Numbered from the stretch's first letter, positions 32,508-42,079 are shown. The stretch: DNA of 64,000 bases from Streptomyces massasporeus (GCF_014648995.1 NZ_BMSE01000006.1:310001-374000); one strand, 5' to 3'. The notes: generated by a model from the sequence alone, not told the origin. Numbers and translations: made by a program.

Positions 32508-33799
32508 GCGCCGTCGCGATACCCGGCGACCCGCCCGGCGGCCGCCGCGCCCTGGCCGTCTGGGGCACGGGCGTCTCCGTCTACTTCGTCGCGGTCATCT
32601 TCCGCACGTCCCTGGGCGTGGCCGGCCTCGACGCCGCCGACCGCTTCCACGTGAACGCCTCCGCCCTCTCCACCTTCTCCATCCTCCAGCTGCTGGTCTA
32701 CGCGGGCATGCAGATCCCCGTCGGTCTGCTGGTCGACCGGCTCGGCACCAAGAAGGTGCTGGCGCTCGGCGCGGTCCTGTTCACCGCCGGACAGCTGGGC
32801 TTCGCCTTCTCCCCCTCGTACGGCACCGCCCTCGCCTCCCGGGCGCTGCTCGGCTGTGGTGACGCCCTCACGTTCATCAGCGTGCTGCGCCTCGGCAGCC
32901 GTTGGTTCCCGGCCCGCCGCGGTCCGCTGGTCGCCCAGTTCGCGGGCCTGGTCGGCATGGCGGGCAACCTGGTCTCCACGCTCGTCCTGGCCCGGCTGCT
33001 GCACGGCATCGGCTGGACGGCGGCGTTCGCCGGCAGCGCGGCGGCCGGTGCCGTGGTGCTCGTCCTGGTGCTGCTGTTCCTCAAGGACCATCCGGAGGGC
33101 CACGAGCCCGAGCCCCTCCCGCACCAGGGCGCGGCCTACGTACGACGGCAGATCGCCGCCTCCTGGCGGGAGCCCGGGACCCGGCTCGGCCTCTGGGTGC
33201 ACTTCACCACCCAGTTCCCGGCGATGGTGTTCCTGCTGCTGTGGGGCCTGCCGTTCCTCGTCGAGGCACAGGGGCTGTCCCGTGCGGTGGCCGGCGAACT
33301 CCTCACGCTCGTCGTCCTGTCGAACATGGTGGTCGGCCTGGTCTACGGCCAGATCGTCGCCCGGCACCACGGCGCGCGGCTGCCGCTCGCCCTCGGCACG
33401 GTCGGCACGACGGCGGTCCTCTGGGCGGTGACGCTCGCCTACCCGGGCCCGCACGCCCCGATGTGGCTGCTGATCGTGCTGTGCGCGGTGCTCGGGGCCT
33501 GCGGACCCGCGTCGATGATCGGCTTCGACTTCGCCCGCCCGGCCAACCCGCCCGAACGGCAGGGCACCGCCTCCGGCATCACCAACATGGGCGGCTTCGT
33601 CGCCTCCATGACCACGCTGTTCGCGATCGGTGTGCTCCTGGACGCCACCGGCGACGACTACTCCCTGGCCTTCTCGGTGGTGTTCGTCCTCCAGGCCGTC
33701 GGCGTCTCCCAGATCCTGCGGCTGCGCGGGCAGGCGGCACGGCGGGAACGGGAGCGGCTGGTGGCCAGCCGGGTGGAGACGGTGCACGTGCCCGCGTGA
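32504..33799 (+). CDS. MFS transporter
   Basis: A 431-residue major facilitator with twelve predicted helices. The loop 2-3 motif appears as GLLVDRLGTKKVLALG. QFAGLVGMAGNLVSTL and ANPPERQGTASGITNMGG are further family segments. The substrate is unknown; the regulatory GntR partner suggests a small carboxylate or sugar acid. The start overlaps the GntR stop (ATGA) and a G-rich ribosome site lies inside the preceding gene. It converges with a methyltransferase gene only six bases away. Confidence 0.85.
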   Translation: MSAVAIPGDPPGGRRALAVWGTGVSVYFVAVIFRTSLGVAGLDAADRFHVNASALSTFSILQLLVYAGMQIPVGLLVDRLGTKKVLALGAVLFTAGQLGFAFSPSYGTALASRALLGCGDALTFISVLRLGSRWFPARRGPLVAQFAGLVGMAGNLVSTLVLARLLHGIGWTAAFAGSAAAGAVVLVLVLLFLKDHPEGHEPEPLPHQGAAYVRRQIAASWREPGTRLGLWVHFTTQFPAMVFLLLWGLPFLVEAQGLSRAVAGELLTLVVLSNMVVGLVYGQIVARHHGARLPLALGTVGTTAVLWAVTLAYPGPHAPMWLLIVLCAVLGACGPASMIGFDFARPANPPERQGTASGITNMGGFVASMTTLFAIGVLLDATGDDYSLAFSVVFVLQAVGVSQILRLRGQAARRERERLVASRVETVHVPA

Positions 33800-33805
33800 C
33801 GTCCG

Positions 33806-34543
33806 TCAGGCGGTCGGCACGAGGGTGAGGTACGCGAGGCCGAGGACGCCGCGGTAGGCGAGCCACCGGGCGCGGTGCCGGTCGACGCGCTGCCGTGTCT
33901 CCTCCGCCAAGGGGTGACGGGGGTGCTCGGCGAGCCACACCTCGGTGTCCGCGAGGTACCCCGACTCGAACTCCTCCCACTCGTCGAGGCTCGCGGTCTC
34001 CGTCCACTCCGGCCGGAACCGGGCCTCGATCGCCAGGTCGATGAGCGTCGCGAGGTCGTGGTGGTCGGTGACGGCCGCGTCCGGCCACATGCGGGACAGT
34101 TCGTCGGGGGTCGGGGTGCGCTGCCAGAAGCCCTCGCCCAGCAGGACGCGGCCGTGGTCGGTGACCAGGCGGCGGAGTTCTCCGAGCGCCTCGGGGAGCC
34201 GGTCGCCGAGGGCCTGGCTCGACCCCACGCACAGCACGAGGTCGGCGGGGCCGCGGGTGGTTCCGGTGGCGGACTCCTCCAGGAAGCGGGCTCGGGACGC
34301 CAGTCCGCGGTCAGCGGCGGCCTTGCGTCCTCGGGCCAGGTCGTCGGTGTCCAGGTCGATGCCGGTGCCGGTCGCCTCCGGCGCGGTGGCCAGGACGCGG
34401 AGCATCAGCTCGCCCGAGCCGCAGCCGATGTCCAGGACCGTCGTGGGGTGGTGGCGGGTGAGGCGGCGTACGAGGGCGTCTGCGCGGGTCTCGGAGAGCG
34501 GGCCGTGGAAGGTGAGGCGGGTGCGGTGGGGTGGTGTGGTCAT
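33806..34543 (-). CDS. Class I SAM-dependent methyltransferase
   Basis: A 245-residue methyltransferase. Motif I is VLDIGCGSGELMLRVL (about residues 38-53), followed by GTGIDLDTDDLARGR with the acidic ribose-binding residue and LVLCVGSSQALGDRL (motif IV region). RVLLGEGFWQRTP follows. The small-molecule or protein target is not evident. It stands alone: convergent with the MFS gene on one side and separated by 190 bp from a same-strand gene on the other. Confidence 0.82.
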   Translation of the reverse strand: MTTPPHRTRLTFHGPLSETRADALVRRLTRHHPTTVLDIGCGSGELMLRVLATAPEATGTGIDLDTDDLARGRKAAADRGLASRARFLEESATGTTRGPADLVLCVGSSQALGDRLPEALGELRRLVTDHGRVLLGEGFWQRTPTPDELSRMWPDAAVTDHHDLATLIDLAIEARFRPEWTETASLDEWEEFESGYLADTEVWLAEHPRHPLAEETRQRVDRHRARWLAYRGVLGLAYLTLVPTA

Positions 34544-34735
34544 GCCCAGGACGGTAGGGGCCGGGGTGGGGCGACGGCATGGGGTTTTCGGGCCCTGGAG
34601 GTGGGCGCTGGGGCCGGGTGGGTCCGCAGCCCGGCGTCGCGGGGTGCCGCTCTCCTTGGGACGGGCGCCGCCCTGGGCGGCTCGCATGCCCGCAGAGGGG
34701 CGGCTGCGCATGCCCGCAGCTGGGTCGAGTCGTCC

Positions 34736-35560
34736 CTACTGCGTCACCCTGAAGTGGTTGAGGATCGCCGCCGTCAGGTCCGGGTCGCCCTCCGTCTTCA
34801 GCCGGTCGGACACCGACTCCGCGGTCACGCGGCCGCAGGCCAGGCGGACGTACGTCTCCCAGTCGAGCGTGAGGGTCGCGGCGGGACCGAGGGCCGGAGC
34901 CGTTTCCAGGGTGCCGCGGCCCTGGATGTCGACGCGGATCGTGCGCAGGAACTCCACGGGCCCGTGCACGTCGAAGACGATCGCCGAACTGCGCGGCGCC
35001 TGCGCGTCCTCGGCGACCACGCGGGGGAGTTCGCCGAGCAGCACGTCACGGGCGACCAGCGCGCCGGGGGAGTCGAGGTTGCCGGGCCGGCCGAGGGCCG
35101 TGCGCAGGTCCTGCTCGTGCACCCACACGTCGAACGCGTGCCGCCGCATCGACTCCTCGAGGGTGAGCTCGCTGCCGAGCGGCCCCCGCACCTTCGTGCC
35201 CGGGTCGCGCGACTCGTTCCGCAGCTGCCGGTTGCGGCGGATGATCACGTACTCGAGCTCGGAGGTCATCTCCGGCGCCGTGTGGTGGCGGCGGACGTCG
35301 ACCTGCATCTCCATGTAGCGCTGGTGCTCGTTGGTGACGTGGAAGAGGTCGCGCGGGAGGCTGTGGATGGGCCGCGGGTCGCCGAGCATCTCGCAGTCCA
35401 GGCCGATGACATGGGAGACCACGTCCCGCACCGACCACCCCGGGCACGGCGTCCGCCGGTTCCACTCGGCCTCCGGGAGCGGCTGGAGCAGCTCGGATAT
35501 CGCTTCGATGGAGTGGGTCCAGGCGTCGGCGTAGGGCTGGAGGGTGGGATGCAGACTCAC
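34736..35560 (-). CDS. Maleylpyruvate-isomerase-type (mycothiol, DinB-like) protein
   Basis: A 274-residue member of the actinobacterial mycothiol-dependent isomerase family. The N-terminal four-helix metal-binding domain shows WNRRTPCPGWSVRDVVSHVIGL, given in two parts near residues 33-54, with the conserved CPGWSVRDVVSH and a later HAFDVWVHEQDLR (near 141-153). Metal-ligand histidines H50 and H148 are plausible. A C-terminal SCP-like region follows. Many members have no assigned substrate. GTG 35560 has AGGGG nine bases upstream. It is divergent from the nitrilase gene. Confidence 0.78.
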   Translation of the reverse strand: MSLHPTLQPYADAWTHSIEAISELLQPLPEAEWNRRTPCPGWSVRDVVSHVIGLDCEMLGDPRPIHSLPRDLFHVTNEHQRYMEMQVDVRRHHTAPEMTSELEYVIIRRNRQLRNESRDPGTKVRGPLGSELTLEESMRRHAFDVWVHEQDLRTALGRPGNLDSPGALVARDVLLGELPRVVAEDAQAPRSSAIVFDVHGPVEFLRTIRVDIQGRGTLETAPALGPAATLTLDWETYVRLACGRVTAESVSDRLKTEGDPDLTAAILNHFRVTQ

Positions 35561-35741
35561 GGAACGGGACCCCTCGGCGGTTCGGTCACGGGCAGGTGGT
35601 GGCGGCGTTGCCAGTGGGAGGTGGCGGCTGTCGGCGGGCGTCTTGCGAGCTAAGTTACGCTGCTGTGAGGCACCCCGGCAGTGCTTTCGTGTGACGATCG
35701 TAGGCCCGAGTGGACGGCTCGAATGCCAGGACGGTGGTAGT

Positions 35742-36539
35742 GTGCGCGCCTCTGTGATCCAGATCGCCGTAAACGAGGACGAATCGGTCGAAGCGCGCCG
35801 CCGACGCGTGGCGGCGTCGGTCCGTGAGCAGGCCGGGGCCGACCTCGTCGTCCTGCCGGAGCTGTGGACCACGGGTGCCTTCGCCTACGAGGAGTTCGGG
35901 CGCGAGGCCGAGCCGCTCGAGGGGCCGACGTACGAGGCGATGGCGAAGGCCGCGAGCGACGCGGGTGTGTGGCTGCACGCCGGTTCCATCCCGGAACGCG
36001 ACCCTGACGGACCGCTCTACAACACCTCCCTCGTCTTCTCCCCCTCTGGGGATCTGGCCGCCGCCTACCGCAAGATCCACCGCTTCGGCTTCGACAAGGG
36101 CGAGGCCGTGCTGATGGGCGCGGGCACGGAACTGGTGACGGTGCGTCTGCCCGAGACGACCCTGGGCCTGTCCACCTGCTACGACCTCCGCTTCCCCGAG
36201 CTCTTCCGCGGTCTCGTCGACGCCGGTGCCGAGACGCTCGTGGTGTCGGCGGGCTGGCCGGAGCGCCGCCGGTCCCACTGGACGCTGCTGGCCCAGGCAC
36301 GGGCCGTCGAGAACCAGTCGTTCCTCCTCGCCTGCGCAACGGCCGGGACGCACGCCGGAGTTCCCCAGGCAGGTCACTCGATCGTGGTCGACCCGTGGGG
36401 CGAGGTGCTGGCTCAGGCCGGTGCCGGCGAGGAGGTCCTCACGGTGGAGTTCGACCCGGGGAAGGTCGCGGCGACCCGGGAGCAGTTCCCGGCGCTGAAG
36501 GACCGGATGCTGGGACTCCGGCCGCCGCGCAGGCCCTGA
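35742..36539 (+). CDS. Nitrilase-superfamily amidohydrolase (omega-amidase-like)
   Basis: A 265-residue carbon-nitrogen hydrolase. The catalytic triad is visible: Glu in VVLPELWTTG (near residue 46), Lys in YRKIHRFGFDKGE (near 113) and Cys in GLSTCYDLRFPELFR (near 147). The pattern resembles omega-amidase/NIT2-like enzymes that deaminate 2-oxoglutaramate, or the deaminated-glutathione amidase group; no choice can be made. GTG 35742 begins VRASVIQIAVNED, the normal first strand. An upstream ATG at 35544 would overlap the divergent gene and is rejected. Confidence 0.86.
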   Translation: MRASVIQIAVNEDESVEARRRRVAASVREQAGADLVVLPELWTTGAFAYEEFGREAEPLEGPTYEAMAKAASDAGVWLHAGSIPERDPDGPLYNTSLVFSPSGDLAAAYRKIHRFGFDKGEAVLMGAGTELVTVRLPETTLGLSTCYDLRFPELFRGLVDAGAETLVVSAGWPERRRSHWTLLAQARAVENQSFLLACATAGTHAGVPQAGHSIVVDPWGEVLAQAGAGEEVLTVEFDPGKVAATREQFPALKDRMLGLRPPRRP

Positions 36540-36548
36540 CCGGCGCTC

Positions 36549-37040
36549 TCAGTCCTCCCGTTCCTTCTCCGCCAGGTGGATCACACACACGGCCACCGCG
36601 ATCAGCAGCGCCGGATCCGCGTCCTCGCGGACGACGTCCACACCGTAGGTGTCCCGTACGGTCAGCCGCCGCCGGGAGATCACCGCGAGCAGCTCCCCGT
36701 CGTACTCGACGGCGAACTCCCGGTCGAGGATCTTGCCGCTGACGTCCAGCTCGTTGCCGTCGGCCAGGGACACCCGGTAGTGGTTGCGCAGCAGCGACAG
36801 CCGCTTGCGGCGGATCGTCGCCAGCGGCTCCCCGCTCCGCTGGAGCACCATGGTGTCGCGCAGGGCGAGCATCTTCTGGTGGATGTCGACGAGGACGCGC
36901 CCCTGGGTGTCCTTCAGTTCCCAGGTGTCCCGCAGCCGCAGGGCCTTGCCGTCGACGAGGAACACCTTGCTGCCGTGCTCGTCCTCGATCCAGTAGTCGT
37001 CACCGAAGCCGAGGAGCCGGTCGTACACGAGGAATCTCAT
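36549..37040 (-). CDS. LURP-one-related protein
   Basis: A 163-residue protein of the LURP-one/Tubby-like beta-barrel family, with repeated strands such as RFLVYDRLLGFGDDYWIED, HQKMLALRDTMVLQRSG and ISRRRLTVRDTYGVDV. The function of bacterial members is unknown; a phospholipid-binding fold is assumed. Its ATG overlaps the stop of the AraC-type gene (TCAT on the plus strand), so the two are one transcript. It converges with the nitrilase gene, nine bases away. Confidence 0.8.
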   Translation of the reverse strand: MRFLVYDRLLGFGDDYWIEDEHGSKVFLVDGKALRLRDTWELKDTQGRVLVDIHQKMLALRDTMVLQRSGEPLATIRRKRLSLLRNHYRVSLADGNELDVSGKILDREFAVEYDGELLAVISRRRLTVRDTYGVDVVREDADPALLIAVAVCVIHLAEKERED

Positions 37041-38041
37041 GACACCAGGGCTTCCCCGCCGCCCGGTCCGAAACGCCGTCTGTAGGCCGACGGGCTGAGG
37101 CCGGTCGCCCGCCGCAGGCGCGTGCGCAGGTTGGCGGCCGTACCGAGCCCGCTCCGGGCCGCCACCACGTCCAGCCGCTCCTCGCCCCGCTCGATCAGCC
37201 GGCAGGCCAGCGCCACGCGCTCCCCCGTGAGCCACGCGAGCGGGGTCGTCCCGAGCTGGGCGCGGAAGCGCCGGTGCAGCGTGGCGGGGCTGACACGCGC
37301 GCGTGCGGCCAGGTCCGCCACCGTCAGCGGATCGCCCAGCCGCTCCTGCGCCCATGCCAGCAGCGGGGCCAGCGACTCGTCCCGGACCTCCGGCACCGGC
37401 CGCTCCACGAACTGCCGCTGCCCGCCGTCCCGGTGCGCGGCGAACACCAGCCGACGGGAGACGTGGTTGGCGATCTCCGCGCCGTGATCACGCCGCCAGA
37501 TGTAGAGCCCGAGATCGAGCGCCGCCGCGCTGCCGGCGGCCGTGAGGATGTCGCCCTCGTCCACGAACAGCACGTCCGGCTCCAGCAGTACCTTCGGGTG
37601 CAGCCGGCGGAACGAGTCCGCCCAGCGCCAGTGCGTCGATGCCCGCCTCCCGTCCAGCAGCCCGGCCTCGGCGAGAGCGAAGGTGCCGGTGCAGAAGCTC
37701 ACGACCCGGGCGCCTCGCGTGTGTGCGCGCCGGATCGCGTCGAGCACGTCGGGGCCGCGCGGTACGACGTTGTCCGGCCGGCCAGGCACGAGAAGCGTGT
37801 CCGTTCGGTCCACCGTGTCCAGGCCCGGGAGGCCGGTGAGCGTGAAGAAGCCGTGGTTCATCCGGACCTCCGGGGTGGGCCCGCACAACGTCACCTCGTA
37901 CAACGGCCCCGGCAGACCCAGCTCGGGTCGAGGCAGCCCGAACAGCTCGGTGGCCACGCCGACCTCGAAGGGGTTGGTGCCCTCGTCGACGATCACGGCG
38001 ACCCGGTGCGCAGACTGCGCCTGCGAGGATCCTTGCGGCAT
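37037..38041 (-). CDS. AraC-family regulator with DJ-1/PfpI-like domain
   Basis: A 334-residue FtrA-like regulator. Residues 12-180 form a DJ-1/PfpI (GATase1-like) sensor domain with FCTGTFALAEAGLLDGRRAS at the nucleophile-elbow position, C116 region. Residues 230-330 carry two AraC helix-turn-helix units (VADLAARARVSPATLHRRFR and LDVVAARSGLGTAANLRTRL). It is divergent from a cupin gene with only 52 bp between, so it probably controls that gene and itself. The effector is unknown. Confidence 0.88.
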   Translation of the reverse strand: MPQGSSQAQSAHRVAVIVDEGTNPFEVGVATELFGLPRPELGLPGPLYEVTLCGPTPEVRMNHGFFTLTGLPGLDTVDRTDTLLVPGRPDNVVPRGPDVLDAIRRAHTRGARVVSFCTGTFALAEAGLLDGRRASTHWRWADSFRRLHPKVLLEPDVLFVDEGDILTAAGSAAALDLGLYIWRRDHGAEIANHVSRRLVFAAHRDGGQRQFVERPVPEVRDESLAPLLAWAQERLGDPLTVADLAARARVSPATLHRRFRAQLGTTPLAWLTGERVALACRLIERGEERLDVVAARSGLGTAANLRTRLRRATGLSPSAYRRRFGPGGGEALVS

Positions 38042-38093
38042 GTGCGATTCCTAGCACTCGTGCGGGACGGGCGGAACCCCGCAGGATTCCCTC

Positions 38094-38486
38094 ATGACCA
38101 AGGAACCCGTCTCCCTCGCCCACGCTCTGGCCTCCTTCTCCGAGCAGTGGAGTCCCCGCATCGTCACCGCCGTCAACGACTACGACGTCCGCGTCGCCAA
38201 GGTCGAGGGCGAGCACGTCTGGCACGTCCACGACCACACCGACGAGTTCTTCCTCGTCCTCGACGGCGAATTCCACATCGGCCTGCGCGAGGCGGCGGGC
38301 GAGCGCACGGTCGTCCTGCCGAAGGGCAGCGTCTTCACGGTTCCGCGCGGCACCGAACACAAGCCGTACGCCCCGGTCCCCACGACGATCCTCATGTTCG
38401 AACCCACCGGCACCTTCACGGTCGGCGACCGTCACGAGGCGGTCCCGGACCACGTGGACGCCACGACGGGGCACGCGCTGGCCTAG
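38094..38486 (+). CDS. Small cupin-domain protein
   Basis: A 130-residue single-domain cupin. Motif 1 is HVWHVHDHTDEFFLVLDGEF (near 41-60), with the two His and the Glu that bind metal. Motif 2 is VPRGTEHKPYAP (near 94-105), with its His. Such proteins are dioxygenase- or isomerase-like or ligand sensors; no substrate is apparent. It is divergent from the AraC-type regulator and likely its target. It is followed 57 bp later by the thioredoxin-NHL gene on the same strand. Confidence 0.85.
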   Translation: MTKEPVSLAHALASFSEQWSPRIVTAVNDYDVRVAKVEGEHVWHVHDHTDEFFLVLDGEFHIGLREAAGERTVVLPKGSVFTVPRGTEHKPYAPVPTTILMFEPTGTFTVGDRHEAVPDHVDATTGHALA

Positions 38487-38543
38487 AGGCTTCGCCGAAG
38501 GATCGTACGGAGGAGCCTGCGACAGGTGTGATTGGCTGGAGCC

Positions 38544-40349
38544 ATGGCACAGCGCGCACGTGTCCGCGCCCCCGAGCTCATCGGCAAGGGCGGCTGGATC
38601 AACACCGGTGACGAGGAACCCGGCCTCGTGGAGTTCCGCGGCCGGATCGTCATCCTTGATTTCTGGACCTTCTGTTGCGTGAACTGCCTGCACGTCCTCG
38701 ACGAGCTGCGTGAGCTGGAGGAGAAGCACCGGGACACGGTCGTCGTCATCGGGGTGCACTCGCCGAAGTTCGTGCACGAGGCGGAGCATCAGGCGGTCGT
38801 CGATGCCGTGGAGCGGTACGGGGTGGAGCATCCGGTGCTGGACGACCCGGAGCTCGCCACCTGGAAGCAGTACGCCGTGCGGGCCTGGCCGACACTGGTC
38901 GTGATCGATCCCGAGGGGTACGTCGTCGCGCAGCACGCCGGTGAGGGGCATGTGCACGCCATCGAGCGGCTGGTCGGGGAGCTGGAGGCGGAGCACTCGG
39001 CGAAGGGGACCCTGCGGCGGGGCGACGGGCCGTACGTGGCGCCGGAGCCGGAGCCGACGGTGCTGCGGTTCCCGGGCAAGGCCCTGTCGCTGCCGTCCGG
39101 GAACTTCCTGGTGAGCGACACCACCCGGCATCAGCTGGTCGAGCTCGCCGGGGACGGCGAGAGCGTGGTGCGCAGGGTCGGGTCGGGGGAGCGCGGCTTC
39201 ACGGACGGGACCGGTGACACCGCCGCCTTCAGCGAACCGCAGGGACTCGCCCTGCTGGACGACGGCTCCGTCGTCGTCGCCGACACCGTCAATCACGCCC
39301 TGCGGCGGCTGGACCTCGCCACCGGTGAGGTCACCACCCTCGCCGGTACGGGCCGGCAGTGGTGGCAGGGCTCACCCACCTCGGGTCCGGCCCGCGAGGT
39401 CGACCTGTCCTCCCCGTGGGACGTCGCCCGGTGGCAGGGCAAGGTCTGGATCGCCATGGCCGGTGTCCACCAGCTGTGGGCGTACGACCCGCAGGACGGG
39501 ACGGTCTCGGTCACGGCCGGGACGACCAACGAGGGGCTCGTCGACGGGCCGGCCGGCGAGGCCTGGTTCGCGCAGCCGTCCGGGCTGGCCGCCACACCCG
39601 AGCGGCTCTGGCTCGCCGACTCGGAGACGTCCGCCCTGCGCTGGGTCGAGCCGGACGGTTCCGTGCACACCGCCGTCGGCACCGGCCTGTTCGACTTCGG
39701 CCACCGCGACGGCGCCGCCGGACAGGCCCTGCTCCAGCACCCGCTGGGCGTCACGGCCCTGCCGGACGGTTCGGTCGCGGTCAGCGACACCTACAACCAC
39801 GCCCTGCGGCGCTACGACCCGGCGACCGGCGAGGTGACGACCCTCGCCACGGACCTGCGCGAGCCCAGCGACGCGGTGCTCGCCGGCGACGACATCGTGG
39901 TCGTCGAGTCGGCCCGCCACCGTCTGACGCGGCTGAGGCTGCCGGAGGAGGCGGTGAAGGTGCCCGAGGTCGCTCACCGCACGCAGCGGGAGGCCACCGA
40001 AGTCGCCCCCGGGCAGCTCCGGTTGGACGTGATCTTCCAGGCCCCGGCAGGCCAGAAGCTGGACACCCGGTACGGCCCTTCGACCCGTCTGCTCGTCTCG
40101 TCCACGCCGCCGGAGCTGCTGCGCGGCGGCGAGGGCGCGGGGACGGACCTGTCCCGCGCCCTCGAACTCGACCCCGCCGTACCGGAGGGTGTGCTGCACG
40201 TGTCCGCGATGGCCGCCTCCTGCGACGACGACCCGGAGAACGAGTACCCGGCCTGCCATGTCCACCAGCAGGACTGGGGCGTGCCCGTCCGTCTCACCGA
40301 AGCGGGGACGGACCGGCTTCCACTGGTGCTGGCCGGGATGGACGCCTGA
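38544..40349 (+). CDS. Thioredoxin-like protein with NHL beta-propeller (NHLRC2-like)
   Basis: A 601-residue protein. Residues 10-150 form a thioredoxin-like domain with FWTFCCVNCLHVLDEL, giving a CxxC-type CVNC site preceded by another Cys. Residues 170-470 carry NHL repeats (GLALLDDGSVVVADTVNHAL, PLGVTALPDGSVAVSDTYNHA). A C-terminal beta domain follows. The layout matches the NHLRC2 family, conserved from bacteria to animals with unclear function, probably redox scaffolding. There is no signal peptide, so it should be cytoplasmic. ATG 38544 is used; a TTG 12 bases upstream is less likely. Confidence 0.87.
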   Translation: MAQRARVRAPELIGKGGWINTGDEEPGLVEFRGRIVILDFWTFCCVNCLHVLDELRELEEKHRDTVVVIGVHSPKFVHEAEHQAVVDAVERYGVEHPVLDDPELATWKQYAVRAWPTLVVIDPEGYVVAQHAGEGHVHAIERLVGELEAEHSAKGTLRRGDGPYVAPEPEPTVLRFPGKALSLPSGNFLVSDTTRHQLVELAGDGESVVRRVGSGERGFTDGTGDTAAFSEPQGLALLDDGSVVVADTVNHALRRLDLATGEVTTLAGTGRQWWQGSPTSGPAREVDLSSPWDVARWQGKVWIAMAGVHQLWAYDPQDGTVSVTAGTTNEGLVDGPAGEAWFAQPSGLAATPERLWLADSETSALRWVEPDGSVHTAVGTGLFDFGHRDGAAGQALLQHPLGVTALPDGSVAVSDTYNHALRRYDPATGEVTTLATDLREPSDAVLAGDDIVVVESARHRLTRLRLPEEAVKVPEVAHRTQREATEVAPGQLRLDVIFQAPAGQKLDTRYGPSTRLLVSSTPPELLRGGEGAGTDLSRALELDPAVPEGVLHVSAMAASCDDDPENEYPACHVHQQDWGVPVRLTEAGTDRLPLVLAGMDA

Positions 40350-40361
40350 GAATCCCGGGCG

Positions 40362-40616
40362 TCACACGCCGTATCCGTCGCTGTAGCCGTCACGGCGGTG
40401 GTGGACCGCCGGGTCCTCGACGACACCGGGCGTCGTCGGGGGCACCACCACGCGCCGGCGCCTGGCGATGCTGCTGAACGTGGTGACGCCGATCAGTCCG
40501 ACGATCATCAGGATGATGCCGACGAGGTCGAGGTTGACCCCCTGCATGTCCCAGTCGGTCGCGAACGTGAGGATGGCTCCCACGGCGATGAGGATGATGC
40601 ATCCGCCGAGGCCCAT
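40362..40616 (-). CDS. Small two-helix membrane protein (DUF6458-like)
   Basis: An 84-residue protein with two transmembrane helices (GCIILIAVGAILTFA and VGIILMIVGLIGVTTF) separated by TDWDMQGVNLDL, and a basic cytoplasmic tail ARRRRVVVPP. The pattern GxxxxAVGAILTFAxxWxxxGVDLxxVGxILM is common in small actinobacterial membrane proteins now grouped as DUF6458. Function unknown. GGAGG lies eight bases before the ATG. Confidence 0.82.
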   Translation of the reverse strand: MGLGGCIILIAVGAILTFATDWDMQGVNLDLVGIILMIVGLIGVTTFSSIARRRRVVVPPTTPGVVEDPAVHHRRDGYSDGYGV

Positions 40617-40704
40617 GTGTGTCGCCTCCCTGTACGGTCCGGTCGTTCCGGTCCCGGAACACCGAGTACCCCTGAAGGGAACACCCATGCGGTGACGGCC
40701 CGTT

Positions 40705-42003
40705 CTACCTCTCCAGGAACGCGGTCAGGGCGCCCGCGAGGAGGAACGGGTCGTCGGCGCCGCACAGTTCGCGCACGCTGTGCATCGACAGGATGGCCAC
40801 GCCGATGTCGACGGTCTTGATGCCGTGCCGCGCGGCGGTGATCGGGCCGATCGTGGTGCCGCAGGGCATGGAGTTGTTGGAGACGAACGACTGGAAGGGC
40901 ACGTCGGCCGCCTCGCAGGCCGCCGTGAACTCCGCCCGTCCCGAACCGTCCGTGGCGTAGCGGTTGTTGACGTTGACCTTGAGGATCGGGCCGCCGTTGA
41001 CGCGGGGGTGGTGCGTCGGGTCGTGCCGCTCCGCGTAGTTGGGGTGGACCGCGTGGCCCGTGTCGGAGGACAGACAGACGGTGCCGGCGAAGGCGCGGGC
41101 GCGGTCCTCGTAGGAGCCGCCGCGGGCGAACACCGAGCGTTCCAGCACGTTGCCGAGCAGCGGCCCGTCCGCGCCGGTGTCCGACTGGGAGCCGTTCTCC
41201 TCGTGGTCGAAGGCGGCCAGGACCGGGATGGAGGCCGGCTGCGACGAGGAGGAGGCGACGGCCGCGAGGGCGGCGGTGCCGGCGTGCACCGACAGCAGGT
41301 TGTCCATGCGCGGGCCGGCCAGCAGCTCGCGGTCGCGGCCCAGGTAGGCGGGCGGTTCCACGGAGTGCGTCATCAGGTCCCAGCCGGTGACCTCCCCCGC
41401 GGGGATGCCGGCCGTCTCCTCCAGGAAGGCGATCAGGTCGCCGTCGCGGACGTCGCGGCCGAGGCCCCAGACCGGCTGCATGTGCCGCTGCTTGTCGAGC
41501 TTGAGGCCGTCGGCCGTCACCGAGCGGTCGAGGTGGATGGCGAGCTGCGGGACGCGCAGCAGCGGCCGGTCCACGTTCACCAGGCGCGTCGAGCCGTCGC
41601 GCAGGGTCAGCCGGCCCGCGATGCCGAGATCGCGGTCCAGCCAGGAGTTGAGCAGCGGTCCGCCGTAGATCTCCACGGCCACCTGGCGCCAGCCGTGCGC
41701 CCCGGTGTCGGGGAGCGGCTTGACGCGCAGGTTGGGGGAGTCGGTGTGGGCGCCGACGATCCGGAACGGCGTGTGGGGTGCGGCGCCCTCCGGCACGTAC
41801 CAGGCGACGATCGCGCCGCCGCGCAGCACGTACTTGCCGCCGCTCGTCCCGTCCCACGCGTCCGTCTCGGCGACCTGCTTGAAGCCGGCCTTCTCCAGTC
41901 GCTCGGCGGCTGTGGCCACGGCGTGGTACGGCGTGGGGCTCGCCGCCAGGAAGGTCATGAGGTCGTCGGTGTGGCCGCGGTCGAAGCGGGCTGGTTCGGT
42001 CAT
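40705..42003 (-). CDS. M18-family aminopeptidase
   Basis: A 432-residue zinc aminopeptidase of the M18 (aspartyl/ApeB) family. Metal-site segments are VGAHTDSPNLRVKP (near residue 84), FDHEENGSQSDTGADGP (near 262) and the C-terminal SMHSVRELCGADDP. It should remove N-terminal acidic or neutral residues from peptides in the cytoplasm as a large oligomer. It stands alone, separated from the small membrane protein by 88 bp and from the upstream same-strand gene by a terminator hairpin. Confidence 0.9.
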   Translation of the reverse strand: MTEPARFDRGHTDDLMTFLAASPTPYHAVATAAERLEKAGFKQVAETDAWDGTSGGKYVLRGGAIVAWYVPEGAAPHTPFRIVGAHTDSPNLRVKPLPDTGAHGWRQVAVEIYGGPLLNSWLDRDLGIAGRLTLRDGSTRLVNVDRPLLRVPQLAIHLDRSVTADGLKLDKQRHMQPVWGLGRDVRDGDLIAFLEETAGIPAGEVTGWDLMTHSVEPPAYLGRDRELLAGPRMDNLLSVHAGTAALAAVASSSSQPASIPVLAAFDHEENGSQSDTGADGPLLGNVLERSVFARGGSYEDRARAFAGTVCLSSDTGHAVHPNYAERHDPTHHPRVNGGPILKVNVNNRYATDGSGRAEFTAACEAADVPFQSFVSNNSMPCGTTIGPITAARHGIKTVDIGVAILSMHSVRELCGADDPFLLAGALTAFLER

Positions 42004-42023
42004 GGGTTCACCTTAACGACGGA

Positions 42024-42060
42024 CGAGGGCCCGTTCCCGGCGTAGGGGAACAGGCCCTCG
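42024..42060 (-). terminator. Terminator after the acyl-CoA dehydrogenase gene
   Basis: CGAGGGCC-C-GTTCCC pairs with GGGAAC-A-GGCCCTCG (one mismatch, 7-base loop), twenty bases beyond the acyl-CoA dehydrogenase stop and before the aminopeptidase start. Confidence 0.75.
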
Positions 42061-42079
42061 GACAGAGGACGTGAGGGAT